Shown here: positions 1 to 6,893 of the stretch, in pieces
Layout of the letters: each line of letters starts with the position of its first letter
How positions within the stretch are numbered: the stretch's first letter is position 1
Origin: an uncultured Phycisphaerae bacterium
GTDB taxonomy: Bacteria; Planctomycetota; Phycisphaerae; Sedimentisphaerales; Anaerohalosphaeraceae
DNA length: 7,340 nucleotides
Direction of reading: 5' to 3'
Assembly (NCBI GenBank): GCA_937920485.1
Contig: CALETL010000032.1
Location: forward strand, 1 to 7,340
Notes under the pieces: generated by a model
The model's input: only the letters and a program-made list of their open reading frames with translations
Told to the model about the DNA's origin: nothing
Databases searched by the model: none
Made by a program: the position numbers and the translations under genes

Positions 1-1
1 A

Positions 2-376
2 GGACTGGATGATCTGCCGCCGAATGTGCTGCGGTTTCAGATCCAGCCGCAGGAGGGGATGTATCTGAGTTTACAAGCCAAACGCCCCGGATCGAAGATC
101 TGTATGAGTACACTGGAAATGGCGGTTGATTATCAAGAGGTCTTTGGTATTAAGATGCCGGAAGCCTATCAGCGGTTATTGTTAGATTGTATGTTGGGTG
201 ATCAAACATTATTTACTCGCCATGATAGCATTTTGGCTTCATGGGAGATATTGATGCCGGTATTGGAGTCATGGGCTCAGCATAAGACAATCGATTCGTA
301 TCCGGCCGGCGGTGTGGGGCCGGATTCTCAAGATAAACTTTGGGCAGATTCAGATTCCGGCTGGTCCGGACTGTAA
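2..376 (+). CDS. zwf: Glucose-6-phosphate 1-dehydrogenase, C-terminal part (5' end outside window)
   Basis: This is the last 124 residues of a protein that in this family is usually about 480-510 residues, so roughly three quarters lies upstream of the window. The enzyme oxidises glucose-6-phosphate to 6-phosphogluconolactone with NADP+, the entry step of the oxidative pentose phosphate pathway, in the cytosol. Visible family signatures are the beta-sheet stretch IQPQEGMYLSLQAKRPG, the helix segment YQRLLLDCMLGDQTLFTRHD, the following SWEIL, and a YPAGGVGP motif near the C-terminus, all typical of the G6PD C-terminal domain (PF02781). The catalytic His and the NADP-binding Rossmann domain are in the missing part. 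A short polar tail of about 20 residues follows YPAGGVGP and ends in TAA. The gene converges on rplU. Identification is firm; cofactor preference cannot be judged. Confidence 0.93.
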   Translation, partial: GLDDLPPNVLRFQIQPQEGMYLSLQAKRPGSKICMSTLEMAVDYQEVFGIKMPEAYQRLLLDCMLGDQTLFTRHDSILASWEILMPVLESWAQHKTIDSYPAGGVGPDSQDKLWADSDSGWSGL

Positions 377-400
377 ATCCGGTTTTGAAGTCATTACAAT

Positions 401-431
401 AAAAAACCCCGACGAGAAACTCGTCGGGGTT
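401..431 (-). terminator. Intrinsic terminator of rplU, between convergent zwf and rplU
   Basis: A perfect 12-bp inverted repeat (405-416 with 420-431, arms AACCCCGACGAG/CTCGTCGGGGTT) has a 3-nt loop. Read on the minus strand the stem runs directly into a U-tract (positions 406-401, six A on the plus strand), which makes a classic rho-independent terminator about 30 bases after the rplU stop. On the plus strand the same hairpin is followed by a mixed sequence, with a run of T only about 11 bases later. It may stop zwf transcripts less efficiently, so a bidirectional role is possible but weaker. Confidence 0.92.
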
Positions 432-460
432 GTGATATTCTGTTTTTCTGCGTAAGCGTT

Positions 461-790
461 TTACGCTTCGATGCTGTCAACGATCACCTGCAGGTATTTC
501 TGCCGATGTCCGGTACGTGTGCTGCTGTTCTTGCGTCGACGAAGGTGTGTCGGGTGCAGTTTGGGGCCGCTGACCACAGCGTCCTCGGCGCTTACCTTGA
601 AGCTGGCAACAACCTTGGCACCATCCAGATAGGGAGTTCCCACCTGAACTTTTTTACCGTCCGAAACAAAAAGTACTTTATCCAGTTCGATGGTCTTGGC
701 ATCAGCCGCAACCTCGGTCAGTTCGATATTGATCACATCACCCTGTGACACTTTATACTGTTTACCACCTTGTTCAATTACTGCGTACAT
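461..790 (-). CDS. rplU: 50S ribosomal protein L21
   Basis: This gene encodes a 109-residue protein of typical L21 length (about 100-110). L21 binds 23S rRNA in the large ribosomal subunit. The N-terminus MYAVIEQGGKQYKVSQGD is the diagnostic L21 start, the middle has the VGTPYLDGAKV segment, and the C-terminal part carries the basic RRRKNSSTRTGHRQKY stretch with the conserved GHRQ that contacts rRNA. The start is secured by AGGAG at 797-801, six bases from ATG, and by alignment of the N-terminus with the family. It appears monocistronic: a sigma70-like promoter lies about 57 bases upstream and a strong terminator lies about 30 bases downstream. The usual downstream partner rpmA (L27) is absent from this spot. 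Confidence in identity is very high. Confidence 0.98.
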   Translation of the reverse strand: MYAVIEQGGKQYKVSQGDVINIELTEVAADAKTIELDKVLFVSDGKKVQVGTPYLDGAKVVASFKVSAEDAVVSGPKLHPTHLRRRKNSSTRTGHRQKYLQVIVDSIEA

Positions 791-846
791 TTATGACTCC
801 TGAGAGTTTATTAAGCTTCGTTTATTGCCAAAAATTAGAACACGGC

Positions 847-875
847 ATTCTACGGACTATTACCGGTTTTGTAAA
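847..875 (-). promoter_or_regulatory. Sigma70-type promoter of rplU
   Basis: On the minus strand, TTTACA (875-870) and TAGAAT (852-847) are separated by exactly 17 bases. This matches five of six -35 positions and five of six -10 positions of the consensus. The predicted start of transcription is near 840, giving a leader of about 50 bases that ends in the AGGAG ribosome binding site. I see no obvious autoregulatory structure in this leader. The call is inferred from consensus matching alone. Confidence 0.7.
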
Positions 876-979
876 GCGTTTTTTGTGGTTTGGCGAATAT
901 TTTTTAACCTTTTTGTCTAAAAGCACTTACAAGTATCTTGACGGATAGCGTCCAACAGTGAAATTCTGTATATACCCTC

Positions 980-1008
980 TTGCAACGATGCGGCAAGCCC
1001 GCTATGAT
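980..1008 (+). promoter_or_regulatory. Sigma70-type promoter of dat
   Basis: TTGCAA (980-985) and TATGAT (1003-1008) are separated by 17 bases, with four of six -35 positions and five of six -10 positions matching the consensus. The predicted transcription start is near 1015, leaving a leader of about 30 bases before the ATG at 1044. A small inverted repeat, CTTGC (979-983) and GCAAG (993-997), overlaps the -35 box and spacer. It could be an operator, but it is short enough to occur by chance. Confidence 0.65.
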
Positions 1009-1043
1009 TGCATCAATAATTGGATTTATATGGAGATGGCGAT

Positions 1044-1898
1044 ATGGATGTTGCAATGATAGATGACCGGATGCTGCCGATCAGTGAGTTGGACAGGTCG
1101 TATTTGGATCGTGGTTTATACTTTGGGGATGGGGTCTATGAGGTGATTCGCAGTTACGATGGGCATCTGTTTGCACTGGACGAGCATTTGGCCCGCTTTG
1201 AGCGAAGTCTGCGTGAAATTCAGATTTTGGGTATAGATATTGAGGACGTCAGGCAAAAAGTCCTGTCAGCTTTCGAGCATTCTGGCTATGTAAATGCAAG
1301 GGTCTATTTCCACATAACACGCGGTTGCCAAAGCCGGGAACATCTTCCCGGTCAGGACATAACGCCCAATTTCCTGGTGATCGTTAGTGAACTTGAAGAT
1401 TGCCCCGAAACCAAGCAAAAGGGCATTGCTGTCAGTACCCATCCGGACTGGCGATGGAAACGCTGTGACATTAAATCCCTCAACCTGTTAGCCAATGTTC
1501 TTGCCCGCATCGAGGCGGGAAAAAAAGGAGCCAGCGAGGCAATTCTTGTTGACGATGACGGAACAATAACCGAAGGCGCCAGTTCGGCATTCTTTGCGGT
1601 GGACCGAACGGAAAAAGCAGTTATTACCCGTCCGCTGGGACACGATATTTTATCTTCCATTACTCGCGCGATGGTGATACGTATTTCGGAAAAGGCGGGG
1701 TTGTCTGTCATTGAAAAAGCGATGACACCGGCTCAGGCGGTTGGGTGTGACGAGTTGTTCATTGCGGTTACGACGAAAGATATTGTGCCGGTTACGCAAT
1801 TTGATGGTGTCCGGATCGGTAGTGGACAATGCGGCGAAATAACACACCAATTGATCAATGAATTTAAGGCATTGTTAAGAGAAGTCAGCAAATCCTAA
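1044..1898 (+). CDS. dat: D-amino acid aminotransferase (D-alanine transaminase), PLP class IV
   Basis: This is a 284-residue cytosolic PLP enzyme (EC 2.6.1.21 type) that interconverts D-alanine plus 2-oxoglutarate with pyruvate plus D-glutamate, feeding peptidoglycan synthesis. It belongs to fold-type IV (PF01063, with BCAT and ADC lyase). The catalytic PLP lysine is K144 in CDIKSLNLL, and E177 in TITEGASS matches the residue that contacts the pyridine nitrogen. R98 and H100 in SREH match, position for position, the Arg98/His100 pair that binds the substrate carboxylate in the Bacillus enzyme. Y32 in GDGVYEV corresponds to its Tyr31. These residues favour D-AAT over branched-chain aminotransferase. 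The start is placed at ATG 1044 because GGAG (1032-1035) lies eight bases upstream. A TTG at 1020 in the same frame would add eight residues but lacks such a site. The length fits the family (about 275-290). It is divergent from rplU and followed by glgP. Confidence 0.9.
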   Translation: MDVAMIDDRMLPISELDRSYLDRGLYFGDGVYEVIRSYDGHLFALDEHLARFERSLREIQILGIDIEDVRQKVLSAFEHSGYVNARVYFHITRGCQSREHLPGQDITPNFLVIVSELEDCPETKQKGIAVSTHPDWRWKRCDIKSLNLLANVLARIEAGKKGASEAILVDDDGTITEGASSAFFAVDRTEKAVITRPLGHDILSSITRAMVIRISEKAGLSVIEKAMTPAQAVGCDELFIAVTTKDIVPVTQFDGVRIGSGQCGEITHQLINEFKALLREVSKS

Positions 1899-2033
1899 GA
1901 ATATATTCAAACCTGTGATGAATGATGCAGTTTCATTTTTGTGGAGTATTCAAAAGTTTTATACGAATATTATTGGACTTAAAATTCTCTGTTTCGCTTT
2001 TCGGCCGATAACATCTTTTTTTGCCGTTAATCA

Positions 2034-2054
2034 CCCCTGTTCAGGCGTTTTTTT
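2034..2054 (+). terminator. Possible weak terminator after dat
   Basis: A short dyad, CCTG (2036-2039) and CAGG (2042-2045), is followed after two bases by seven T (2048-2054). The two-base gap between the arms leaves too little loop, so at most three base pairs would form next to the U-tract. It may cause pausing or partial termination between dat and glgP, but it is well below the quality of the other two hairpins in the window. Confidence 0.25.
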
Positions 2055-2126
2055 ATTAAGGTAAGGGTGTTATGAGCCGAACAAAAACACACAATACCAC
2101 TATAAAAACAGAGATAGAGCATGCAT

Positions 2127-2131
2127 AAGGA
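2127..2131 (+). promoter_or_regulatory. Ribosome binding site that decides the glgP start
   Basis: AAGGA at 2127-2131 lies seven bases before ATG 2139. The upstream in-frame ATG at 2121 is preceded only by a GAGATAGAGC stretch without a well-placed Shine-Dalgarno core, and this AAGGA lies inside that longer version. The site therefore favours 2139 as the start. Confidence 0.7.
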
Positions 2132-2138
2132 AAAAGAC

Positions 2139-4793
2139 ATGGAATCGACGCTGAGAGCACCTGGTAAAGACAAGCTACAGATGCAGACTGTACGTACTTT
2201 TACTGTAAAACCCTCACTGCCGGCGGCCCTGGAGGACTTGCAGGTGATTGCCAACAACCTTTACTGGTCATGGCATTATGACATTACCGAAATATTCCGA
2301 CGGATCGATTATGACCTGTGGAAGCAATGTGCCCACAATCCCGTCAAGATGCTGGGGCTGGTGTCCCAGGCCCGTTTGGAGGATCTGGCAAGGAACGAGG
2401 GGTTTATTTTTCAGCTTAAGGAAGCGCGGCAAAAGCTTGAACAAACGATTAAATCGCCTTCATGGTTCAACAAGATTTATGCTCGAGAAGGACATACGCC
2501 GGTCATTGCTTATTTCAGTGCGGAATTTGGCATCCATGAATCCGTGCCGATCTATTCCGGCGGATTAGGGATGTTGGCCGGCGACCATCTTAAGAGCGCC
2601 TCGGACTTGGGCATTCCTCTGGTCGCGATGGGCCTGATGTATCAGAAAGGGTTTTTCCGTCAGTATCTCAACACCGACGGTTGGCAGCAGGAACACTATA
2701 TTGAAAACGATTTTCATAATATGCCGCTTGAACGGGTTCAGAAAAAAAACGGCAATGCATTAACGATTAATATCCAATTTCCGGACCGGACGGTACAGGT
2801 TCAGATATGGAAAGCAAATATTGGACGGATTCCGCTATATCTGCTGGATACAAATCTGCCGTCGAATTCGCATCATGACCGCACGATTACGCAGACCCTT
2901 TATGGTGGTGATTCTGAGATGCGTATCTGTCAGGAGATCGTACTGGGCATTGGTGGGCTCAAAACTCTGTTTGCTTTGGATATGGAGCCGACGGTCTGCC
3001 ATATGAATGAAGGCCATGCGGCGTTCATGGCAATCGAGCGTGTACGCAAGCTCAGAAGCAAATATAATATGACATTTGATGAGGCATTTGAAACAGCTAA
3101 AGCCAGCAACGTCTTTACCGTTCATACGCCGGTCGCTGCGGGTAACGATGAGTTTCCCGTTGAGATGATCGATAAATACTTCAGCCATTATTACGGCTCG
3201 CTCGGCATTAACCGTGAGCAGTTCCTTGAATTGGGCCGGGTTCATCCGTCGGATGACCACGAAAGCTTTAAAATGCCGGTTTTGGCATTAAAGATGAGTG
3301 CTCACCGGAATGGTGTTAGCCAACTTCACGGTGAAGTGTCCCGGAAGATATGGTCCGGTCTGTGGCCGGAGTTGCCGATTGCTGAAGTTCCGATCAATGC
3401 GGTTACCAATGGTGTTCATGCCAGAACATGGCTCAGCGCCGAACTGAACTCACTCTACGAACGATATCTGGGCTCACGTTGGTCAGACGAGGCCGTGGAT
3501 AAATCCATCTGGCACAACCTGGATCAGGTTCCGGATGAAGAAATGTGGCGTATTCATCAGCGTGGCAAAGAGCGGATGGTCGGGTTTGCCCGAAAACGGC
3601 TCAAACGGCAACTTCAGCGGCGAGGCGCTTTCCATACAGAGTTGAGCTGGGCTGAAGAGGTACTGGACCCCGAGGCACTGACCATCGGTTTCGCACGGCG
3701 GTTCGCGACATATAAACGCGGAAATTTGCTGCTTCAGGATCCGCAGCGTCTGATCAAACTGTTGACGCAAACGGATATGCCGGTGCAGTTTATTTTTGCA
3801 GGCAAGGCGCATCCTCGGGATACGGCTGGCAAGGAACTGATACGCCAGCTTGTGCATTTTGCTTCTGAGCATCCGGAAATACGGCGTCGTCTGATCTTCC
3901 TCGAAGATTATGACATGGATATTGCACGCTATATGGTGCAGGGCGTAGATGTCTGGTTGAATAACCCACGGCGTCCGATGGAAGCCAGCGGAACCAGTGG
4001 CATGAAAGCCGCGCTCAATGGTGTGCTGAACATGAGTACGCTTGATGGGTGGTGGTGTGAAGGGTATATCCCGGACGGCGGCTGGATCATCGGGGCCGGA
4101 GAGGAATATGACGATCTATCCTATCAGGATCAGGTCGAGGGCCAGGCGATTTACAACCTGCTTGAGCAGGAGGTTGTGCCGTTGTTCTTTAATCGGAGCA
4201 ATGATCGTCTGCCGCGGCGGTGGATTCGTCGCATGAAAAATACGATCAAATGGTGTGCTCCGCGGTTCAATACCAGCCGCATGGTTGCCGAGTACACGCG
4301 CAAGTTTTATCATCCCGCCGACATGAAGTGGGAAGAGTTGACTGCCAACGACATGGAACGTGTTAAAGCTCTGTCTGAGTGGAAAGCAAAAGTACGTCAG
4401 GGTTGGTCCGATCTGGAGATTCGAGATGTCCAAACACGGATGCTCGACGGGGAAACATTTACGGAATTCAGTGATCAGCAGGAGGAATTGGCAGTTGGTT
4501 CACAGGTCCAGGTGATGGCACATGTCCATTTGGGTCGGCTTGAGCCCTCGGACGTAGCTGTTCAGATATATTTTGGTCACGTGGATTCTTCCGGACGTAT
4601 CAAGGATGGCCAGATCGCCGAGATGACCTATGATCAGGAAAGTTTAGATCCTCAGCGGGTCGCAGCATTCACCGGGACGATTCCGTGCAGAATTTCGGGC
4701 CGTCATGGCTATGCGTTGCGGATTATGCCGCGGCATCAGGATTTGGTTGAACCGTATGAGTCGGGCCTGATGCTATGGGAGTCGGGCCACTAA
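2139..4793 (+). CDS. glgP: Alpha-glucan (glycogen/maltodextrin) phosphorylase, GT35, Thermus-type
   Basis: This 884-residue cytosolic enzyme releases glucose-1-phosphate from alpha-1,4-glucans by phosphorolysis. Residues about 15-115 form the extra N-terminal domain (DUF3417-like, with NLYWSWHYD) found in the TIGR02094 branch and absent from E. coli GlgP/MalP. The GT35 core follows: AEFGIHESVPIYSGGLGMLAGDH (split around residues 128-150), NEGHAAF near 290-296, VTNGVHARTW from 422, and GFARRFATYKR from 517. The PLP lysine is K623 in SGTSGMKAALNG, followed by TLDGWWCEGY. Residues about 780-884 form the C-terminal beta-rich tail usual in this branch. ATG 2139 is preferred over ATG 2121, which would give 890 residues, because AAGGA sits seven bases ahead of it. 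The gene stands alone, with no other glycogen genes visible, and ends at a clear terminator. Substrate chain length cannot be read from sequence. Confidence 0.95.
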   Translation: MESTLRAPGKDKLQMQTVRTFTVKPSLPAALEDLQVIANNLYWSWHYDITEIFRRIDYDLWKQCAHNPVKMLGLVSQARLEDLARNEGFIFQLKEARQKLEQTIKSPSWFNKIYAREGHTPVIAYFSAEFGIHESVPIYSGGLGMLAGDHLKSASDLGIPLVAMGLMYQKGFFRQYLNTDGWQQEHYIENDFHNMPLERVQKKNGNALTINIQFPDRTVQVQIWKANIGRIPLYLLDTNLPSNSHHDRTITQTLYGGDSEMRICQEIVLGIGGLKTLFALDMEPTVCHMNEGHAAFMAIERVRKLRSKYNMTFDEAFETAKASNVFTVHTPVAAGNDEFPVEMIDKYFSHYYGSLGINREQFLELGRVHPSDDHESFKMPVLALKMSAHRNGVSQLHGEVSRKIWSGLWPELPIAEVPINAVTNGVHARTWLSAELNSLYERYLGSRWSDEAVDKSIWHNLDQVPDEEMWRIHQRGKERMVGFARKRLKRQLQRRGAFHTELSWAEEVLDPEALTIGFARRFATYKRGNLLLQDPQRLIKLLTQTDMPVQFIFAGKAHPRDTAGKELIRQLVHFASEHPEIRRRLIFLEDYDMDIARYMVQGVDVWLNNPRRPMEASGTSGMKAALNGVLNMSTLDGWWCEGYIPDGGWIIGAGEEYDDLSYQDQVEGQAIYNLLEQEVVPLFFNRSNDRLPRRWIRRMKNTIKWCAPRFNTSRMVAEYTRKFYHPADMKWEELTANDMERVKALSEWKAKVRQGWSDLEIRDVQTRMLDGETFTEFSDQQEELAVGSQVQVMAHVHLGRLEPSDVAVQIYFGHVDSSGRIKDGQIAEMTYDQESLDPQRVAAFTGTIPCRISGRHGYALRIMPRHQDLVEPYESGLMLWESGH

Positions 4794-4820
4794 GACGATT
4801 GCTTGAAATAAACATTTTCC

Positions 4821-4852
4821 AAGCCGTATTCAAATTGGATACGGCTTTTTTT
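4821..4852 (+). terminator. Intrinsic terminator of glgP
   Basis: AAGCCGTAT (4821-4829) pairs perfectly with ATACGGCTT (4839-4847). The stem can extend inwards by a T-G wobble, a C-G and an A-T pair, leaving a three-base loop at 4833-4835. The 3' arm runs into seven T (4846-4852). It lies 27 bases after the glgP stop. On the minus strand the hairpin is followed by a mixed sequence, so it is a poorer stop for the convergent channel gene. Confidence 0.92.
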
Positions 4853-4900
4853 GTGCCTTGAAAAAGGGTGACTGTGCTTATGAAAAATTCTACATAATTT

Positions 4901-6853
4901 TTATGATTCATCTTCGGCTACGACTATCAGGCAGTCTTGGGGCTGAAGTGAGCAAGACGTATTCTTTTCCGGGACAAGGCGCACTCCGAAATTATAAGAT
5001 TCATCCTGTTCCTTGTCTTTAATTTTGATGCCGATACAGATTTCATTTCTTTTTTGGGCAATTGCCATGCAATCGGCGAAGGTTATCTTTTCGGGGATGG
5101 ATTCGAAATAGAGAGATGCCGGTTTTAGATAAATCTCCGAACCATCTTCTTCAAAAAGCTGATCATAAACCATTTTGATATCCAGTTCTTCGCTCATCTG
5201 AGCCAGAAGCATGCTGATAAACTGATTACTGATAATGAAATCTTTGACTCCGACTTGTGCGATCAGGCCGCGATTTGCTGAATCCATTACTTCAGTAATT
5301 AAGCGTGTTCGAACCGTTTCGTTCGGATGATCCTGAAAAATTCGTCTGAGCAACAAGAGGATTAAAATTGTTTGAGCATCTGTTTTTTCAGGATCTTTAT
5401 GCTCGCCCCCGCTAAGAATAATGATGTTGTCTCGTTTACCGGGTTGGACCTCGATCAAGGTCTGCGATTGCAAAGGGTCTTTATTGATCAGTTGTACAGT
5501 TAGACCCTCTAATTCATCCTGTAGCTGTTGAATCTCATGGATCACTGAATTCGATGGATTTTTTATAATAATGTCGATTGTGGAACCATCCTGCACATAC
5601 TCGGCGTATTCCCGAACGATAGTTGCTCCCTTGCGGTTCCATCCGATGATGAGTTCATTTTCCACAACCTGCTCCAGACGGTCTGATTTAAGAGGCAAAT
5701 CATTCGGGACAGCCACAGGAGACGACTGGAAATTGATCGTTGAATCATCCTGAGCCAGAATCAGAACTTCATCATCGGGCTTCAGGATCTGGTCAACAGG
5801 AGGATTGATCAAAATCTCTCCACCGGCTTTACGAATTCCCAAGGGAACGCCGTCGGGGAAGTGGAATTGGGCCTTTCCAAAGGAAACTCCGTTCCAATCG
5901 GCACCATAAAAATACATTTCACACCCATCGAATGAGAGAATTTCTGAATAAACAACCGAAAGTCCGACCGAACGGCTTGTTTGAACCATAATTTTTGCGA
6001 GGATTTCATTGGCATTGACGACTTCAATTCGGTGGGGGCAATTGGACTGCAGGATTTCGTAGTGATGCTGATTGAATATTTCAGCGACAATGTTCAATTG
6101 TTTCTGCTCGACATTGCAGGCCGAAGATAATGCCAATACGGCTTTTATCGTCTGTGCATCGCTGAGGTTTTTCTCTTCAAGGCAGGCCTCCTCTCTGGCT
6201 GAGGCAAGCACGATAACGGATTTGCAGGTTTCTACCGATGCAACGTATAGGTTTGTCAGAGAGGAAACCGATCCGCTGCGAGTGATGACTCGGGTATTTT
6301 CCGTGTCCGGCAGGACCAAATTCAGATGATCATCCATCTGCACTTTGGGAACATCCGCTAAAATGACTACGGATGGATCCGATTCACTCTCGTTTGCGAT
6401 AATCAATTCCCTGATGATTTCGACGACCCGCTGGGGATCCCAACCAAGAATCAACGTGTGGTCCTCTTCGATAACGCGTGAATGGCCTTTTCGCAGGGCC
6501 TCCATTCGTTCGATCAGGGCGGTAGTAATAAAAGCAATCAAGACCGAAAGCATGACAATTCCGACAATCCCGGCAATGATTCCCGGTATCTTCATTAACA
6601 GCGAGGACTGAATATCCTGAGCCATATTTCCGGGATCAGTCATTTCCAAAAATGCAATATAGAACTCCCGACCGATACCGCCTTCCCATTGAGACTCGGC
6701 GCCGAAAACGTCCATGACAAGACGAATCCCTGTAATGACAACAAAAAGGATAATAAACAGCACCACAAGCAATGAAAAAATGCGAATTCCACCGCGCGTG
6801 ATGAAATTGTCAAACCAATAATGAATTCGTTCACGCCATGTTGGTTTTTCCAT
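4901..6853 (-). CDS. CASTOR/POLLUX (DMI1)-like ion channel with two RCK-like domains
   Basis: This 650-residue inner-membrane protein is very probably an RCK-gated cation channel of the CASTOR/POLLUX family (PF06241-like), often annotated as a NAD-binding lipoprotein in bacteria. No lipobox is visible. Hydrophobic helices span about residues 26-48 and 89-114. The loop between them carries EMTDPGNMAQD (70-80), which resembles the plant filter region (ADxGNHA). A charged segment (ERMEALRKGHSR) leads to the first RCK-like Rossmann unit starting at TLILGWDPQ (133-141). A C-terminal RCK lobe covers about 296-370. A second unit begins at LIIGWNRKG (401-409) and runs to about 545, with a final lobe at 555-650. 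Both nucleotide loops read GW rather than the classic GxGxxG. AGGAG (6863-6867) lies nine bases from ATG 6853 but only three from ATG 6859, so 6853 is chosen. Ion selectivity and ligand are unknown. Confidence 0.85.
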   Translation of the reverse strand: MEKPTWRERIHYWFDNFITRGGIRIFSLLVVLFIILFVVITGIRLVMDVFGAESQWEGGIGREFYIAFLEMTDPGNMAQDIQSSLLMKIPGIIAGIVGIVMLSVLIAFITTALIERMEALRKGHSRVIEEDHTLILGWDPQRVVEIIRELIIANESESDPSVVILADVPKVQMDDHLNLVLPDTENTRVITRSGSVSSLTNLYVASVETCKSVIVLASAREEACLEEKNLSDAQTIKAVLALSSACNVEQKQLNIVAEIFNQHHYEILQSNCPHRIEVVNANEILAKIMVQTSRSVGLSVVYSEILSFDGCEMYFYGADWNGVSFGKAQFHFPDGVPLGIRKAGGEILINPPVDQILKPDDEVLILAQDDSTINFQSSPVAVPNDLPLKSDRLEQVVENELIIGWNRKGATIVREYAEYVQDGSTIDIIIKNPSNSVIHEIQQLQDELEGLTVQLINKDPLQSQTLIEVQPGKRDNIIILSGGEHKDPEKTDAQTILILLLLRRIFQDHPNETVRTRLITEVMDSANRGLIAQVGVKDFIISNQFISMLLAQMSEELDIKMVYDQLFEEDGSEIYLKPASLYFESIPEKITFADCMAIAQKRNEICIGIKIKDKEQDESYNFGVRLVPEKNTSCSLQPQDCLIVVAEDES

Positions 6854-6862
6854 GTTCATGCA

Positions 6863-6867
6863 CTCCT
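6863..6867 (-). promoter_or_regulatory. Ribosome binding site that decides the channel gene start
   Basis: On the minus strand AGGAG is followed by TGC-ATG-AAC-ATG. The first ATG (6859) is three bases away, too close for normal initiation. The second (6853) is nine bases away and well placed. Confidence 0.65.
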
Positions 6868-6893
6868 TTTATGCTTATTAGAGTAAAAAATTC

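Larger units (their letters stand above)
1899..2138. other. dat-glgP intergenic region (240 bases), no gene seen
   Basis: The stretch is AT-rich and holds no convincing coding frame. It contains a 10-base perfect palindrome immediately after the dat stop (1899-1908), two T-runs (2016-2022 and 2048-2054), and a possible long-loop pairing between TAATCACCC (2027-2035, one bulged base) and GGGTGTTA (2065-2072). I could not identify a well-spaced sigma70 promoter for glgP; AT-rich -10-like hexamers (for example TATAAA at 2101-2106) lack a -35 partner at the right distance. glgP may therefore be read through from dat, or may use an alternative sigma factor or an activator-dependent promoter. Confidence 0.5.

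Noticed and set aside
745..948. Short plus-strand open frame across the rplU start and the rplU-dat intergenic region
   Set aside because: It overlaps the rplU start, promoter and leader on the other strand, lacks a ribosome binding site, and its hydrophobic look comes from AT-rich promoter DNA.
938..974. TTGACG with TATATA as the dat promoter
   Set aside because: The spacing is 25 bases, too long for sigma70; the pair at 980-1008 has exact 17-base spacing and lies closer to the start codon.
1352..1711. Open frame of 119 codons antisense to dat
   Set aside because: It covers the catalytic lysine region of dat in the opposite frame; the composition is that of a mirror frame, with no family features.
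2001..2022. TCGGCCGA palindrome followed by a T-run as a dat terminator
   Set aside because: The palindrome has no loop, so an RNA hairpin would keep only about two base pairs, and six bases separate it from the T-run.
2835..3260. Open frame of 141 codons on the minus strand inside glgP
   Set aside because: It lies wholly within the conserved GT35 core, resembles no family I know and has no ribosome binding site I could credit; it is a shadow frame.
3483..3872. Open frame of 129 codons on the minus strand inside glgP
   Set aside because: It is antisense to the conserved FARRFATYKR region of the phosphorylase, and its predicted sequence has no recognisable motif.
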